From Stutzerimonas kunmingensis (GTDB taxonomy: Bacteria > Pseudomonadota > Gammaproteobacteria > Pseudomonadales > Pseudomonadaceae), in the NCBI RefSeq assembly GCF_021432085.1, contig NZ_CP090366.1, forward strand, positions 1,364,001 through 1,428,000: a DNA stretch of 64,000 bases, read 5' to 3'. Within the stretch, counting starts at the first letter, position 1. Every line of letters begins with the position of its first letter. Shown piece after piece: positions 28,044 through 37,366 of this stretch. The notes under the pieces were generated by a model. That model searched no databases, was not told where the DNA came from, and worked only from the letters and a program-made list of their open reading frames with translations. The translations under genes and the position numbers were made by a program.

Positions 28044-29732
28044 ATGCAGCCTGAATTCTGGAATGACAAACGCCCTGCTGGCGTGCCCAACGACATCGAT
28101 CTAGGTGCTTACCGCTCGGTCGTCGAAGTGTTCGAGCGAGCCTGCAAGACCCACGCGGACCGCCCCGCATTCAGCAATATGGGTGTCACCCTCAGCTACT
28201 CCGATCTGGAGCGCCACTCCGCCGCTTTCGCCGCCTGGCTGCAGCACCACACAGATCTGCAACCCGGCGACCGCATCGCCATTCAGATGCCCAACCTGCT
28301 GCAGTATCCCATCGCGGTGTTCGGTGCGCTGCGTGCCGGCCTCATCGTGGTCAATACCAACCCGCTGTACACCGCGCGGGAGATGCGCCACCAGTTCCAG
28401 GATTCCGGCGCGCGGGCGCTGGTGTATCTCAATACCTTCGGCCACCACGTGCAGGAGGTGCTGCCCGATACCGCCATCGAGCACCTGATCGAAGTGCGCA
28501 TCGGCGACATGTTGCCGCCGCTCAAGGGCGCGCTGGTCAACGCGGCGGTCAAGCACCTGAAGAAAATGGTGCCGGATTACAGCCTGCCGCAAGCCGTTTC
28601 CTTCAAGGATGTGCTGCGCGACGGCGCACGCCACAGCCACAAGCCCGCGCCGCTGGAACTCGACCACGTTGCCGTGCTGCAGTACACCGGCGGTACGACC
28701 GGTGTGGCCAAGGGCGCGATGCTGACCCACGGCAACCTGGTGGCGAACATGCAGCAGGTGCGGGCCAACATGCAGCAGCTGGACGATCAGGGCCACCCGG
28801 TCATCCGTGAAGGTCAGGAAGTGATGATCGCGCCGCTGCCGCTGTATCACATCTACGCCTTCACGGTTAACTGCATGTGCATGACGGTGACCGGCAACCA
28901 CAACGTGCTGATCACCAACCCGCGGGACATCAATGGCTTCGTCAAGGAACTGCAGCGCTGGCAGTTCTCCGCATTCCTCGGGCTCAACACGCTGTTTGTC
29001 GCGCTGATGGCTCACCCGCAGTTCAAGAAGATCGACTTCTCCCGGCTCAAAGGCACCAACTCGGGCGGCACTGCCCTGGTTTCGGCAGTCGCCGAACGCT
29101 GGAAGAGCCTGACCGGCTGCACCGTTGTCGAAGGCTACGGCCTGACCGAAACCTCGCCGGTCGTCTGCGCCAATCCTCATGGCGAACATTCGCGCCTCGG
29201 CACGGTGGGGCTGCCGGTGCCCGGTACCACGGTCAAGGTAATCGACGACGAAGGCAACGCCTTGCCGCTCGGCGAGCGCGGCGAGCTGTGCGTCAAGGGG
29301 CCGCAAGTGATGAAGGGCTACTGGCAGCGTCCCGAAGCTACGGCCGAGGTGCTGGACGAGGAGGGCTGGCTGAAGACCGGCGACATCGCGGTGATCGACG
29401 AGGACGGGTTCGTCAGCATCGTCGACCGCAAGAAGGACCTGATCATCGTCTCCGGTTTCAACGTCTACCCCAACGAGATCGAGGACGTGGTGATGGCCCA
29501 CCCGAAGGTCGCCGCCTGCGCCGCTATCGGTGTCGCGGACGAGAAATCCGGCGAGGCGGTCAAGCTGTTCGTCGTGCCCAGCGATCCGACTCTCACCCAG
29601 GAAGAACTGCAGGCTTATTGCCGGGAGAATTTCACCGGCTACAAGATGCCGCGGCACTACGTTTTCCGCGATGCATTACCGATGACGCCGGTGGGCAAGA
29701 TCCTGCGCCGCGAGTTGCGTGAAAGCGCCTGA
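28044..29732 (+). CDS. fadD2: Long-chain fatty acid-CoA ligase FadD2
   Basis: 562 aa AMP-forming acyl-CoA synthetase. P-loop-like motif YTGGTTGVAKGAMLTH near residue 213, acyl/adenylate motif VEGYGLTETSP near 361, the FadD motif WLKTGDIAVIDEDGF near 442 and DRKKDLIIVSGFNVYPNEIE just after, and the catalytic C-terminal Lys in PVGKILRREL. It activates exogenous fatty acids at the membrane for beta-oxidation. RBS AAAGAGG lies 10 bases before the ATG. It is followed by a paralogue, fadD1, of almost the same length. Confidence 0.92.
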   Translation: MQPEFWNDKRPAGVPNDIDLGAYRSVVEVFERACKTHADRPAFSNMGVTLSYSDLERHSAAFAAWLQHHTDLQPGDRIAIQMPNLLQYPIAVFGALRAGLIVVNTNPLYTAREMRHQFQDSGARALVYLNTFGHHVQEVLPDTAIEHLIEVRIGDMLPPLKGALVNAAVKHLKKMVPDYSLPQAVSFKDVLRDGARHSHKPAPLELDHVAVLQYTGGTTGVAKGAMLTHGNLVANMQQVRANMQQLDDQGHPVIREGQEVMIAPLPLYHIYAFTVNCMCMTVTGNHNVLITNPRDINGFVKELQRWQFSAFLGLNTLFVALMAHPQFKKIDFSRLKGTNSGGTALVSAVAERWKSLTGCTVVEGYGLTETSPVVCANPHGEHSRLGTVGLPVPGTTVKVIDDEGNALPLGERGELCVKGPQVMKGYWQRPEATAEVLDEEGWLKTGDIAVIDEDGFVSIVDRKKDLIIVSGFNVYPNEIEDVVMAHPKVAACAAIGVADEKSGEAVKLFVVPSDPTLTQEELQAYCRENFTGYKMPRHYVFRDALPMTPVGKILRRELRESA

Positions 29733-29771
29733 TAGCGACAGGCGCAGCCCGCAGAGGGCGGCTCAAATTGA

Positions 29772-29800
29772 GTGACCGGGATATATGTTCCGGTCACTTT
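29772..29800 (+). terminator. Hairpin between fadD2 and fadD1
   Basis: GTGACCGG (29772-29779) pairs with CCGGTCAC (29790-29797) with a 10-nt loop and three T after. It is probably a partial terminator, so fadD1 likely has its own promoter in the following AT-rich stretch (29870-29945). Confidence 0.5.
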
Positions 29801-29956
29801 ATGTCGAATCAACGCGTTCCGGACTCTGTTCGCTCCTGGGCAAAGCTGCTAACCTCGGGCACGCTTTTAGCCCGATTAGTGGTACAAAAGTTAACAAATC
29901 ACAACAAAACAGCTGCCATCGCGCAGTAATAAAGCTGTTGCTTAGGAGTGGGGTTC

Positions 29957-31648
29957 ATGACCGATAACTTCTGGAAGGATAAGTATCCTGTTGGTGTCTC
30001 CAGCGAGATCAATCCCGACGAGTATCAGAACATCCAGGCTGTGCTCAAGCAGTCTTGCGAGCGTTTCGCCGACAAGCCGGCCTTCAGCAATCTCGGCAAG
30101 ACCCTGACCTATGGTGAGCTGTACAAGCTGTCCGGCGATTTCGCCGCCTATCTGCAGCAGAACACCGATCTTCAGCCCGGCGACCGCATCGCCGTGCAGC
30201 TGCCCAACCTGATCCAGTACCCCATCGTGGTGTTCGGGGCCATGCGCGCCGGCCTCATCGTGGTCAACACCAACCCGCTGTATACCGCGCGGGAAATGGA
30301 ACACCAGTTCAACGACGCCGGCGCCAAGGCGCTGGTCTGCCTCGCCAACATGGCGCATCTGGCCGAGGAAGTGCTGCCCAAGACCGGCATCAAGCACGTG
30401 GTCATCACCGAAGTCGCCGACATGCTGCCGCCGCTCAAGCGCATGCTGATCAACGCGGTGGTCAAGCATGTGAAGAAGATGGTCCCGGCCTACAGCCTGC
30501 CGAAGGCGGTCAAGCTCAACGACGCGCTGGCCCTGGGCCGTGGCAAGGCAGTGCGGGACGTATCGCCGAGCAGCGATGAAGTCGCCGTGCTGCAGTACAC
30601 CGGCGGTACCACCGGCGTCGCCAAGGGCGCGATGCTGACCCACCGCAATATTGTCGCCAACATGCTGCAGTGCAAGGCGCTGATGGGGTCGAACCTCAAT
30701 GACGGCAGCGAGGTGCTGATCGCCCCTCTGCCGCTTTACCACATCTACGCCTTCACCTTTCACTGCATGGCGATGATGCTCAGCGGCAACCACAACATCC
30801 TGATCTCCAATCCGCGCGACCTGCCGGCGATGATCAAGGACCTGTCGAAGTATCGCTTCAGCGGCTTCGTCGGCCTCAACACGCTGTTCGTGGCGCTGTG
30901 CAACAGCGAAGACTTCCGCAAGCTAGATTTCTCCGCGCTCAAGGTCACCCTGTCGGGCGGCATGGCGCTGCAGCTGGCGACGGCCGAGCGCTGGAAGCAG
31001 GTGACGGGTTGCCCCATCTGCGAAGGCTACGGCCTGACCGAAACCAGCCCGGTGGCCTCGGTCAATCCGATCGAGCACATCCAGATCGGCACCATCGGCA
31101 TTCCGGTTCCTTCGACGCAGTTCAAGGTCATCAATGACGATGGCCAGGATCTGGCGCAAGGCGAGATCGGCGAGCTGTGCATCAAGGGCCCGCAGGTGAT
31201 GAAGGGTTACTGGCAGCGCCCCGAGGCCACTGCCGAAGTGATCGACGCCGAAGGTTGGTTCAAGTCGGGCGATATCGGTGTCGTTCAGGAAGACGGCTAC
31301 ATCCGCATCGTCGACCGCAAGAAGGACATGATTCTGGTCTCCGGTTTCAACGTCTATCCCAACGAGCTGGAAGACGTGCTCGCCGGTCTGCCAGGGGTGC
31401 TGCAATGCGCCGCCATTGGCGTGCCGGACGAGAAGTCCGGTGAGGCGATCAAGCTGTTCGTGGTGGTCAAGCCGGGGGAGAGCCTGACCAAGGAACAGGT
31501 CATGCAGCACATGCACGATAACCTGACCGGCTACAAGCGCCCGAAGTCAGTGGAGTTCCGCGACAGTCTGCCGACCACCAACGTTGGCAAGATCCTGCGC
31601 CGTGAGTTGCGTGATGAAGAGTTGCGCAAGCTGGGCCACAAGAAGTAG
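29957..31648 (+). CDS. fadD1: Long-chain fatty acid-CoA ligase FadD1
   Basis: 563 aa. The same motif set as FadD2: YTGGTTGVAKGAMLTH, CEGYGLTETSPVASVNP, WFKSGDIGVVQEDGY, DRKKDMILVSGFNVYPNELE and NVGKILRREL. The ATG at 29957 is preferred over an in-frame GTG three codons upstream because AGGAG is 8 bases before it. In P. aeruginosa FadD1 prefers long-chain and FadD2 shorter substrates; that split is family knowledge and cannot be read here. A strong terminator follows. Confidence 0.93.
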   Translation: MTDNFWKDKYPVGVSSEINPDEYQNIQAVLKQSCERFADKPAFSNLGKTLTYGELYKLSGDFAAYLQQNTDLQPGDRIAVQLPNLIQYPIVVFGAMRAGLIVVNTNPLYTAREMEHQFNDAGAKALVCLANMAHLAEEVLPKTGIKHVVITEVADMLPPLKRMLINAVVKHVKKMVPAYSLPKAVKLNDALALGRGKAVRDVSPSSDEVAVLQYTGGTTGVAKGAMLTHRNIVANMLQCKALMGSNLNDGSEVLIAPLPLYHIYAFTFHCMAMMLSGNHNILISNPRDLPAMIKDLSKYRFSGFVGLNTLFVALCNSEDFRKLDFSALKVTLSGGMALQLATAERWKQVTGCPICEGYGLTETSPVASVNPIEHIQIGTIGIPVPSTQFKVINDDGQDLAQGEIGELCIKGPQVMKGYWQRPEATAEVIDAEGWFKSGDIGVVQEDGYIRIVDRKKDMILVSGFNVYPNELEDVLAGLPGVLQCAAIGVPDEKSGEAIKLFVVVKPGESLTKEQVMQHMHDNLTGYKRPKSVEFRDSLPTTNVGKILRRELRDEELRKLGHKK

Positions 31649-31665
31649 GTACTCGTACCTCGACG

Positions 31666-31694
31666 AAAAAACCCCGCCTCGGCGGGGTTTTTTC
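31666..31694 (+). terminator. Bidirectional terminator after fadD1
   Basis: ACCCCGCC (31671-31678) and GGCGGGGT (31681-31688), flanked by an A run and a T run, form a classic rho-independent hairpin. Confidence 0.92.
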
Positions 31695-31823
31695 GTTTTT
31701 GCGAACAGCGTTCATCGGCAGCGCCCGTCACAGCTTGAATTAGCGCTTGGTAGCGTTCTCCTCGTTATGTAGTCGGTGGCACAATGGCACTACTTAACCG
31801 CGTTTTTCATGGGGGATTTCCAG

Positions 31824-33509
31824 ATGCTGTCATCACTACGATTGCGAGTGAAGCTGCTCTTGCTTGCCCTTGGCCCGATTCTGCTGCTCGCTGTCCTGCT
31901 CAGCGGCGTTGCGGTGATCGAGCTGCAGGATCTGGCTGACCAGCAGGAAACGCAGACCCGCGCCAGTCTCATCCGTGACCGACGCGCCGAACTCGAAAGT
32001 TACGTGCAGCTCGCCCGCAATGCGATTGCGCCGATCTATGAGCGCTCCGCCGAAGGCGACCTGCAGGCCCGCGATCAGGCCGTGGCGCTGCTGGAAGGGC
32101 TGACCTACGGCCGCGAGGGCTACTTCTGGGGTTACGACGGGCAGTCCGTTCGCGTGTTCCAGGGCGCTACCCGCGAGCGTATCGGTGAGAACTTTGCCGA
32201 CTTCAAGGACCCGAATGGCGTGTATGCGATTCGTGAACTGGTCAAGGCGGGTCAGAACAGTAGCCACTACGTCGACTACAGTTTCGCCGTGCCGGGCAGC
32301 AATGCACTGGTGCCCAAGGTCGGCTATGCCGAGTACCTGCCGAAATGGAACCTGGTATTCGGCACTTCGCTGAACCTGGATGACGTCGAGCGCGATGTCG
32401 GTGAGGCTCGGGCAGCCTTCCAGGCGCGCATCGACAGTCTCACGCTGATCATGCTTGGGTCCGCGCTGCTGCTGCTCATCCTCGTTGCCGTGCTCGCGGT
32501 GCTGATGAGCAATGCCATTCTGCGGCCGCTGCTGCAGATCAAGCAGAACCTCGACGACATGGCCGAGGGCGATGGCGACCTGACTCATCGCCTGCCGGTT
32601 ACCAGCCGTGACGAGCTGGGTGAGCTGTCGGCATCGTTCAACCGCTTCGTCGAGAAGATCCACGTGCTGGTGCAACAGGTCGCCGGAACCACCGCGAAGC
32701 TGACCGGCCTGGTGGGTGAAGTCGCCAGCCAGGCGCAGCGTTCGGAGCACGCCATGGCCGATCAGCGCAGCGAAACCGACCAGGTGGCCACGGCAATCAA
32801 CGAGATGTCGGCCGCTGCCCACGAAGTGGCGATGAGCGCCCAGCGTGCCGCCGAGGCCGCGCGCGAAACCGATCAGCAGGGCCTTGCGGCCAAGCAGGTC
32901 GTAGACCAGAGCATTCACCAGATTCACGAACTGGTGGGCGAGCTGCGCGGCAGCGGCGAGTCGCTGGAGGGGCTGCAACAGGACGTGAAAGGCATCGTCG
33001 GTGTGCTCGACGTGATTCGTGCCATTGCCGAGCAGACCAACCTGCTGGCGCTCAATGCCGCCATCGAGGCAGCCCGTGCCGGCGAGGCGGGGCGTGGCTT
33101 CGCGGTGGTGGCTGACGAGGTAAGGGCGCTGGCCAGCCGCACGCAGCAGAGCACCGGCGAGATTCAGGGCATGATCGATCGCCTGCAGAACGCAACTTCG
33201 AACACCGTCAGCACCATGCTGCGCGCCGGTGAGAAAGGCGAGAGCACTCGTGATCACGCCAATCAGGCCGGGGAGTCGCTGGATGCCATCTCCGCACTGA
33301 TCGGCACCATCAATTCGATGAACGCGCAGATCGCCGCCGCAGCCGAAGAGCAGACCGCCGTGGCCGAGGAAATCAACCGCAGCGTGCACCATATCGCCGA
33401 CGCGGTGGACGGTGTGGCCAGCGATGCCGCCCAGGGCGCGCAAACCGCACGTGAACTCAATGGTCTGGCGGAACAGCTCCAGCGGCTGGTGGGACAGTTC
33501 CGCATCTGA
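31824..33509 (+). CDS. Methyl-accepting chemotaxis protein with an sCache_2-type sensor domain (copy 1)
   Basis: 561 aa. First membrane span about residues 8-32; periplasmic sensor about 33-200 with the sCache_2 features [10 protein letters not shown] and [14 protein letters not shown]; second span about 203-226; HAMP about 222-275; cytoplasmic signalling domain with the conserved hairpin tip [20 protein letters not shown] near 402. No C-terminal CheR-tethering pentapeptide is visible; it ends GQFRI. The ATG at 31824 with GGGGGA upstream is chosen; an in-frame start 16 codons earlier is unlikely. sCache_2 receptors in Pseudomonas often sense small organic acids; the ligand here is unknown. 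Confidence 0.92.
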   Translation: MLSSLRLRVKLLLLALGPILLLAVLLSGVAVIELQDLADQQETQTRASLIRDRRAELESYVQLARNAIAPIYERSAEGDLQARDQAVALLEGLTYGREGYFWGYDGQSVRVFQGATRERIGENFADFKDPNGVYAIRELVKAGQNSSHYVDYSFAVPGSNALVPKVGYAEYLPKWNLVFGTSLNLDDVERDVGEARAAFQARIDSLTLIMLGSALLLLILVAVLAVLMSNAILRPLLQIKQNLDDMAEGDGDLTHRLPVTSRDELGELSASFNRFVEKIHVLVQQVAGTTAKLTGLVGEVASQAQRSEHAMADQRSETDQVATAINEMSAAAHEVAMSAQRAAEAARETDQQGLAAKQVVDQSIHQIHELVGELRGSGESLEGLQQDVKGIVGVLDVIRAIAEQTNLLALNAAIEAARAGEAGRGFAVVADEVRALASRTQQSTGEIQGMIDRLQNATSNTVSTMLRAGEKGESTRDHANQAGESLDAISALIGTINSMNAQIAAAAEEQTAVAEEINRSVHHIADAVDGVASDAAQGAQTARELNGLAEQLQRLVGQFRI

Positions 33510-33538
33510 TCGACAAGTCGCTCTAGAACGGGCCATCA

Positions 33539-33563
33539 CGAAACCCTGCCAGGCAGGGTTTCG
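33539..33563 (+). terminator. Hairpin between the two chemoreceptor genes
   Basis: CGAAACCCTGC (33539-33549) with its exact complement at 33553-33563 and a 3-nt loop. The U tract is poor, so termination may be incomplete; downstream, AAAGGA serves the second receptor. Confidence 0.6.
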
Positions 33564-33692
33564 TCGTTCATGGGGTAAAGAAAGATCCCGCCAGGTCGAC
33601 AACCCGAAGGTACTTGCGCAATTGGTGCTTAAGTGGCGCCTGTTTTTTGTCGCAATTTCTCTTGCTACAAGTACCTAAAGGAATCGATCAGA

Positions 33693-35378
33693 ATGCTCTC
33701 CAATCTTCGTTTACGAATGAAGCTGCTGTTGCTCACGCTGGGCCCGATTCTACTGCTCTCCATCCTCCTCAGCGGCATCGCCGTCTATGAATTGCGCGCA
33801 CTGGCCGAACAGCAGGAAGAGCACACCCGCAAGAGCCTCATTCAGGATCGGCGTGCCGAGCTCAAGCATTACGTCGAGCTTGCGCGCAATGCCATCGGGC
33901 CGATCCATGAGCGCTCCGCCGAAGGCGACATGCAGGCGCGCGATCAGGCGGTGACCATTCTCGAGCGAATGTCCTATGGCAAAGACGGCTATTTCTGGGG
34001 CTATGACTCCAAGGCCGTGCGCATCCTGCAGGGCAACACCAAGGACAAGATCGGCCAGAGCTTCTACGACTACCGTGACCCGAACGGTGTCTACGCCATT
34101 CGCGAGCTGGTGCGCGCCGGCCAGGACGGCAGCCACTACGTCGACTACAGCTTTGTGCTGGGTGACAGCAGTGTGCTGGTGCCCAAGGTCGGCTATGCCG
34201 AATTCCTGCCCAAATGGAACATGGTCTTCGGCACATCGTTGAACCTGGATGGCGTCGAGCGCGACGTGCAAGCCGCGCGGGCAGAGTTTCAGGAGCGCAT
34301 CGACGGGCTGGTAGCCATCATGCTGGTTTCGGCGTTCGCGCTGCTGGCGTTGATGGCGCTGCTAGCCGTCTTCATGAGCAATGCCCTGCTCAGTCCGCTG
34401 CTGCTGATCAAGCGCAACCTGGATGACATGGCCCAGGGCGACGGCGACCTGACCCAGCGGCTACCGATCACCAGCCAGGATGAACTGGGTGAGCTGGCCA
34501 TGTCGTTCAACCGCTTCGTCGAGAAGATCCATTCACTGGTACAGCAGGTCGCCGGCACCACCACGCAATTGAGCGGGCTGGTCGGTGCGGTGGCCAGCCA
34601 GGCGCAGCGCTCGGAACAGGCCATGGCCGACCAGCGCAGCGAGACCGATCAGGTCGCCACGGCGATCAACGAGATGTCGGCCGCGGCCCACGAGGTCGCG
34701 ATGAGCGCCCAGCGTGCCGCCGAAGCGGCGCAGCAGACCGATCAGCAGGGCGTTGCGGCCAAGCAGGTAGTCGATCAGAGCATCCGCCACATTCACGAAC
34801 TGGTGGGCGAGCTGCGTGGTAGCGGTGAGTCGCTGGAAGGGCTGCAGCAGGACGTGAAAGGCATCGTTGGTGTGCTTGACGTGATCCGCGCCATCGCCGA
34901 GCAGACCAACCTGCTGGCGCTCAATGCGGCCATCGAGGCAGCCCGTGCCGGTGAGGCAGGTCGCGGTTTCGCCGTGGTCGCCGACGAAGTACGTGCCCTT
35001 GCCAGCCGTACCCAGCAGAGCACCGGTGAAATCCAGGGCATGATCGACCGTCTGCAGAGCGCCACTTCCAACACCGTCGCCACCATGTTGCGCGCTGGCG
35101 AGAAAGGCGAGAGCACCCGTGACCAGGCCAACCAGGCCGGTGAGTCACTGGATGCCATCTCCGCACTGATCGGCACCATCAACTCGATGAACGCGCAGAT
35201 CGCCGCCGCAGCCGAGGAGCAGACCGCCGTCGCGGAAGAGATCAACCGCAGCGTGCACCACATTGCCGATGCGGTGGACGGTGTGGCCAGCGACGCCGCT
35301 CAGGGAGCCCAGACCTCCCGCGAACTGAATGGACTGACCGTGCAACTGCAGCAGCTGGTCGGTCAGTTCCGAATCTGA
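33693..35378 (+). CDS. Methyl-accepting chemotaxis protein with an sCache_2-type sensor domain (copy 2)
   Basis: 561 aa, exactly the length of copy 1, with the same domain order: span 1, periplasmic sensor ([28 protein letters not shown]), span 2, HAMP and signalling domain. From the HAMP end onward the two proteins are nearly identical, while the sensor halves differ at many positions (for instance the segment around FADFKDPNG against YDYRDPNG). It starts 183 bases after copy 1. This is a tandem duplication followed by sensor divergence. AAAGGA lies about 11 bases before the ATG. Confidence 0.92.
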   Translation: MLSNLRLRMKLLLLTLGPILLLSILLSGIAVYELRALAEQQEEHTRKSLIQDRRAELKHYVELARNAIGPIHERSAEGDMQARDQAVTILERMSYGKDGYFWGYDSKAVRILQGNTKDKIGQSFYDYRDPNGVYAIRELVRAGQDGSHYVDYSFVLGDSSVLVPKVGYAEFLPKWNMVFGTSLNLDGVERDVQAARAEFQERIDGLVAIMLVSAFALLALMALLAVFMSNALLSPLLLIKRNLDDMAQGDGDLTQRLPITSQDELGELAMSFNRFVEKIHSLVQQVAGTTTQLSGLVGAVASQAQRSEQAMADQRSETDQVATAINEMSAAAHEVAMSAQRAAEAAQQTDQQGVAAKQVVDQSIRHIHELVGELRGSGESLEGLQQDVKGIVGVLDVIRAIAEQTNLLALNAAIEAARAGEAGRGFAVVADEVRALASRTQQSTGEIQGMIDRLQSATSNTVATMLRAGEKGESTRDQANQAGESLDAISALIGTINSMNAQIAAAAEEQTAVAEEINRSVHHIADAVDGVASDAAQGAQTSRELNGLTVQLQQLVGQFRI

Positions 35379-35425
35379 TTCGACGTTCTCCGGCGGCAGG
35401 TGCAACGCCTGTCGCCGTTGCTGAA

Positions 35426-35445
35426 CGGCGCTGTTTCCAGCGCCG
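35426..35445 (+). terminator. Hairpin downstream of the second chemoreceptor gene
   Basis: CGGCGCTG (35426-35433) and CAGCGCCG (35438-35445) around TTTC. There is no T run after it. The rest of the 35379-35646 gap shows only the ribosome binding site AAGGATGAG of the next gene. Confidence 0.4.
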
Positions 35446-35646
35446 CTCCGCCAGAAGTCACTAAAGCGCCTCGATGAAGTTCCCTGCAACCCGATCAACG
35501 GTGCTACCGGCGGGCGGCTGTCTCAGAACCGAGACGGCGGCCGTTCGGTCTAGCTCCCTATGGCCGCGTCCGCTGAAAGCAGTAGGGGACGATGGCGCAA
35601 GCCACAGGCGGCCTGCCCATCAATCCGTTGCAAGGATGAGTTACCC

Positions 35647-37251
35647 ATGCACAAAAAAAACAATGCTGTTCGGGTAGTTGCTTCTCTCGCATTACTTACC
35701 GGCAGTGTCGCGTTTGCGGCGCCGCAGGTAGACACCCCGCAATTCAACGACTTCTGGACGCCGGACAAGCCCAACGCGGCGTTGTGCCGTTCGCCCTTGC
35801 TGGTCGGCACTCCGGTCGGTTTGCCGCGCTGCATGCAGGCGAGCAACGTCATGAAGCACCTGGAGGCGTTGCAGGACATCGCCATGATGAACGACGGCAA
35901 TCGTGCGTCCGGTCAGCCCGGTTATCAGGCGTCGATCGACTACGTGCGCAGCCGCCTGCAGCGCGCCGGTTATCGCGTCGAAGTGCAGGCCTTCCCGTTC
36001 CTCGCCTTCTATCCCGTCAGCCCCGGCACGCTGAGCGCCGTGGCGCCGCAGCCGGCCCAGTACGTCTGGGAGGAGGATTTCACCTACGCCGATCAGACCG
36101 ATCCGGGCAGCGTCACCGCGCCGGTAGTGCCGGTCGACCTGGCTCTCGGCGCTGGCAACACTTCCACCAGCGGCTGTGAGCCCGAGGACTTCGCCGGTTT
36201 CCCGGCCGGTGCCATCGCCTTGATGCAGCGCGGCACCTGTCCGTTCGGGCAGAAGGCGAGCAATGCCGCGGCGGCCGGTGCGGCTGGCGCCATCATCTTC
36301 AACCAGGGGGACACCGAGGACCGCAAGGGGCTGCTGGTCGCAACCCTGGGCGAGGACTACAGCGGCGGCATCCCGGTGATGTTCTCGACCTACGATAACG
36401 GCGTGGCCTGGTCGCAGACCGCGGGGCTGCAACTGAGCATGAACGTCGACGTGGTGCGCGAGCAGACCGAGACCTACAACCTGCTGGCCGAAACGCGTCG
36501 CGGCGATCCGGGCAACGTGGTCATGGTCGGCGCGCACCTGGACTCGGTGTTCGAAGGGGCGGGCATCAACGACAACGGCTCGGGCAGCGCCGCGCTGCTG
36601 GAAATGGCGCTGCTGATGAGCAAGGCGCGGCCGGAAAACAAGGTGCGCTTTGCCTGGTGGGGCGCGGAGGAGTCCGGCCTGGTGGGCTCGACCTACTACG
36701 TCACGCAGCTACCGGACGAGGAGAAACAGCGCATCAAGGCCTATCTGAACGTCGACATGATCGGTTCGCCGAACTATGCCAACTTCATCTATGACGGCGA
36801 TGGCTCCGACTTCGGCCTGCAGGGGCCACCAGGCTCGGCTGCCATCGAACGCCTGCTGCGCACCTACTTCCAGCTGCGCAATGCGCCGTCTGAAGGCACC
36901 GAGATCGACTTCCGCTCCGACTACGCACAGTTCTTCGAGGACGGCATTGCCTTCGGCGGTCTGTTCACCGGTGCCGAGGACATCAAGACCGAGGAGCAGG
37001 CGCAGCGCTACGGCGGCGCAGCCGGCCAGCCGTTCGATCCGTGCTATCACAACGAATGCGACAACCTTGGCAACATCTCCACCGAGGCGCTGGAGTTGCA
37101 CGGTGACGCGCTGGCCTTCGCCACCAGCTGGCTGTCGCTGTCGACCCGGATGATCGATGACGAGATCGCCGCGGCGGCTGAGCAGAGAATCGGCAGCATG
37201 CGCATCCAGCAGGTGCAGGAGAAGTCGCGCTGGGGTCACTGGATCCGTTGA
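35647..37251 (+). CDS. Secreted M28-family zinc aminopeptidase with PA domain
   Basis: 534 aa, close to the P. aeruginosa secreted aminopeptidase PaAP (about 536). The signal peptide MHKKNNAVRVVASLALLTGS ends VAFA at about residue 25. A PA domain follows (about 140-265; GAIALMQRGTCPFGQKASNA). Zinc ligands of the M28 domain: His in GAHLDSV, Asp in NDNGSG, Glu pair in GAEESGL, Asp in NVDMIG and His in CYHNECDN. Disulfide candidates are CEPEDF/RGTC and CYHNEC. It probably releases N-terminal residues, such as Leu, from extracellular peptides. The start is supported by AAGGATGAG. It is monocistronic, with a palindrome after the stop. Confidence 0.92.
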   Translation: MHKKNNAVRVVASLALLTGSVAFAAPQVDTPQFNDFWTPDKPNAALCRSPLLVGTPVGLPRCMQASNVMKHLEALQDIAMMNDGNRASGQPGYQASIDYVRSRLQRAGYRVEVQAFPFLAFYPVSPGTLSAVAPQPAQYVWEEDFTYADQTDPGSVTAPVVPVDLALGAGNTSTSGCEPEDFAGFPAGAIALMQRGTCPFGQKASNAAAAGAAGAIIFNQGDTEDRKGLLVATLGEDYSGGIPVMFSTYDNGVAWSQTAGLQLSMNVDVVREQTETYNLLAETRRGDPGNVVMVGAHLDSVFEGAGINDNGSGSAALLEMALLMSKARPENKVRFAWWGAEESGLVGSTYYVTQLPDEEKQRIKAYLNVDMIGSPNYANFIYDGDGSDFGLQGPPGSAAIERLLRTYFQLRNAPSEGTEIDFRSDYAQFFEDGIAFGGLFTGAEDIKTEEQAQRYGGAAGQPFDPCYHNECDNLGNISTEALELHGDALAFATSWLSLSTRMIDDEIAAAAEQRIGSMRIQQVQEKSRWGHWIR

Positions 37252-37261
37252 TCGGCTGAAC

Positions 37262-37285
37262 ACCGCGCCGGCATGCCGGCGCGGT
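37262..37285 (+). terminator. Perfect palindrome after the aminopeptidase gene
   Basis: ACCGCGCCGG (37262-37271) with CCGGCGCGGT (37276-37285), closing on CATG, 11 bases after the stop. GC rich without a T tract; likely a 3' end hairpin. Confidence 0.5.
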
Positions 37286-37366
37286 CCCTGCACACACCCT
37301 TTCCCTTCGGCCGGCCGGGCAAATCTGCGACAATCGCGCCCTTCTCGAATTGCCCCACGGCTGTCC

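Noticed and set aside
28101..29657. 518-codon minus-strand open frame opposite fadD2
   Set aside because: Antisense shadow of a strongly conserved acyl-CoA ligase.
28044..31648. fadD2 and fadD1 as a recent duplication
   Set aside because: Although adjacent and nearly equal in length, they differ at many residues throughout and the same pair exists in other Pseudomonas, so the duplication is old.
31836..33602. 588-codon minus-strand open frame opposite the first chemoreceptor
   Set aside because: Antisense shadow; it lies opposite a complete receptor gene and its product shows no domain.
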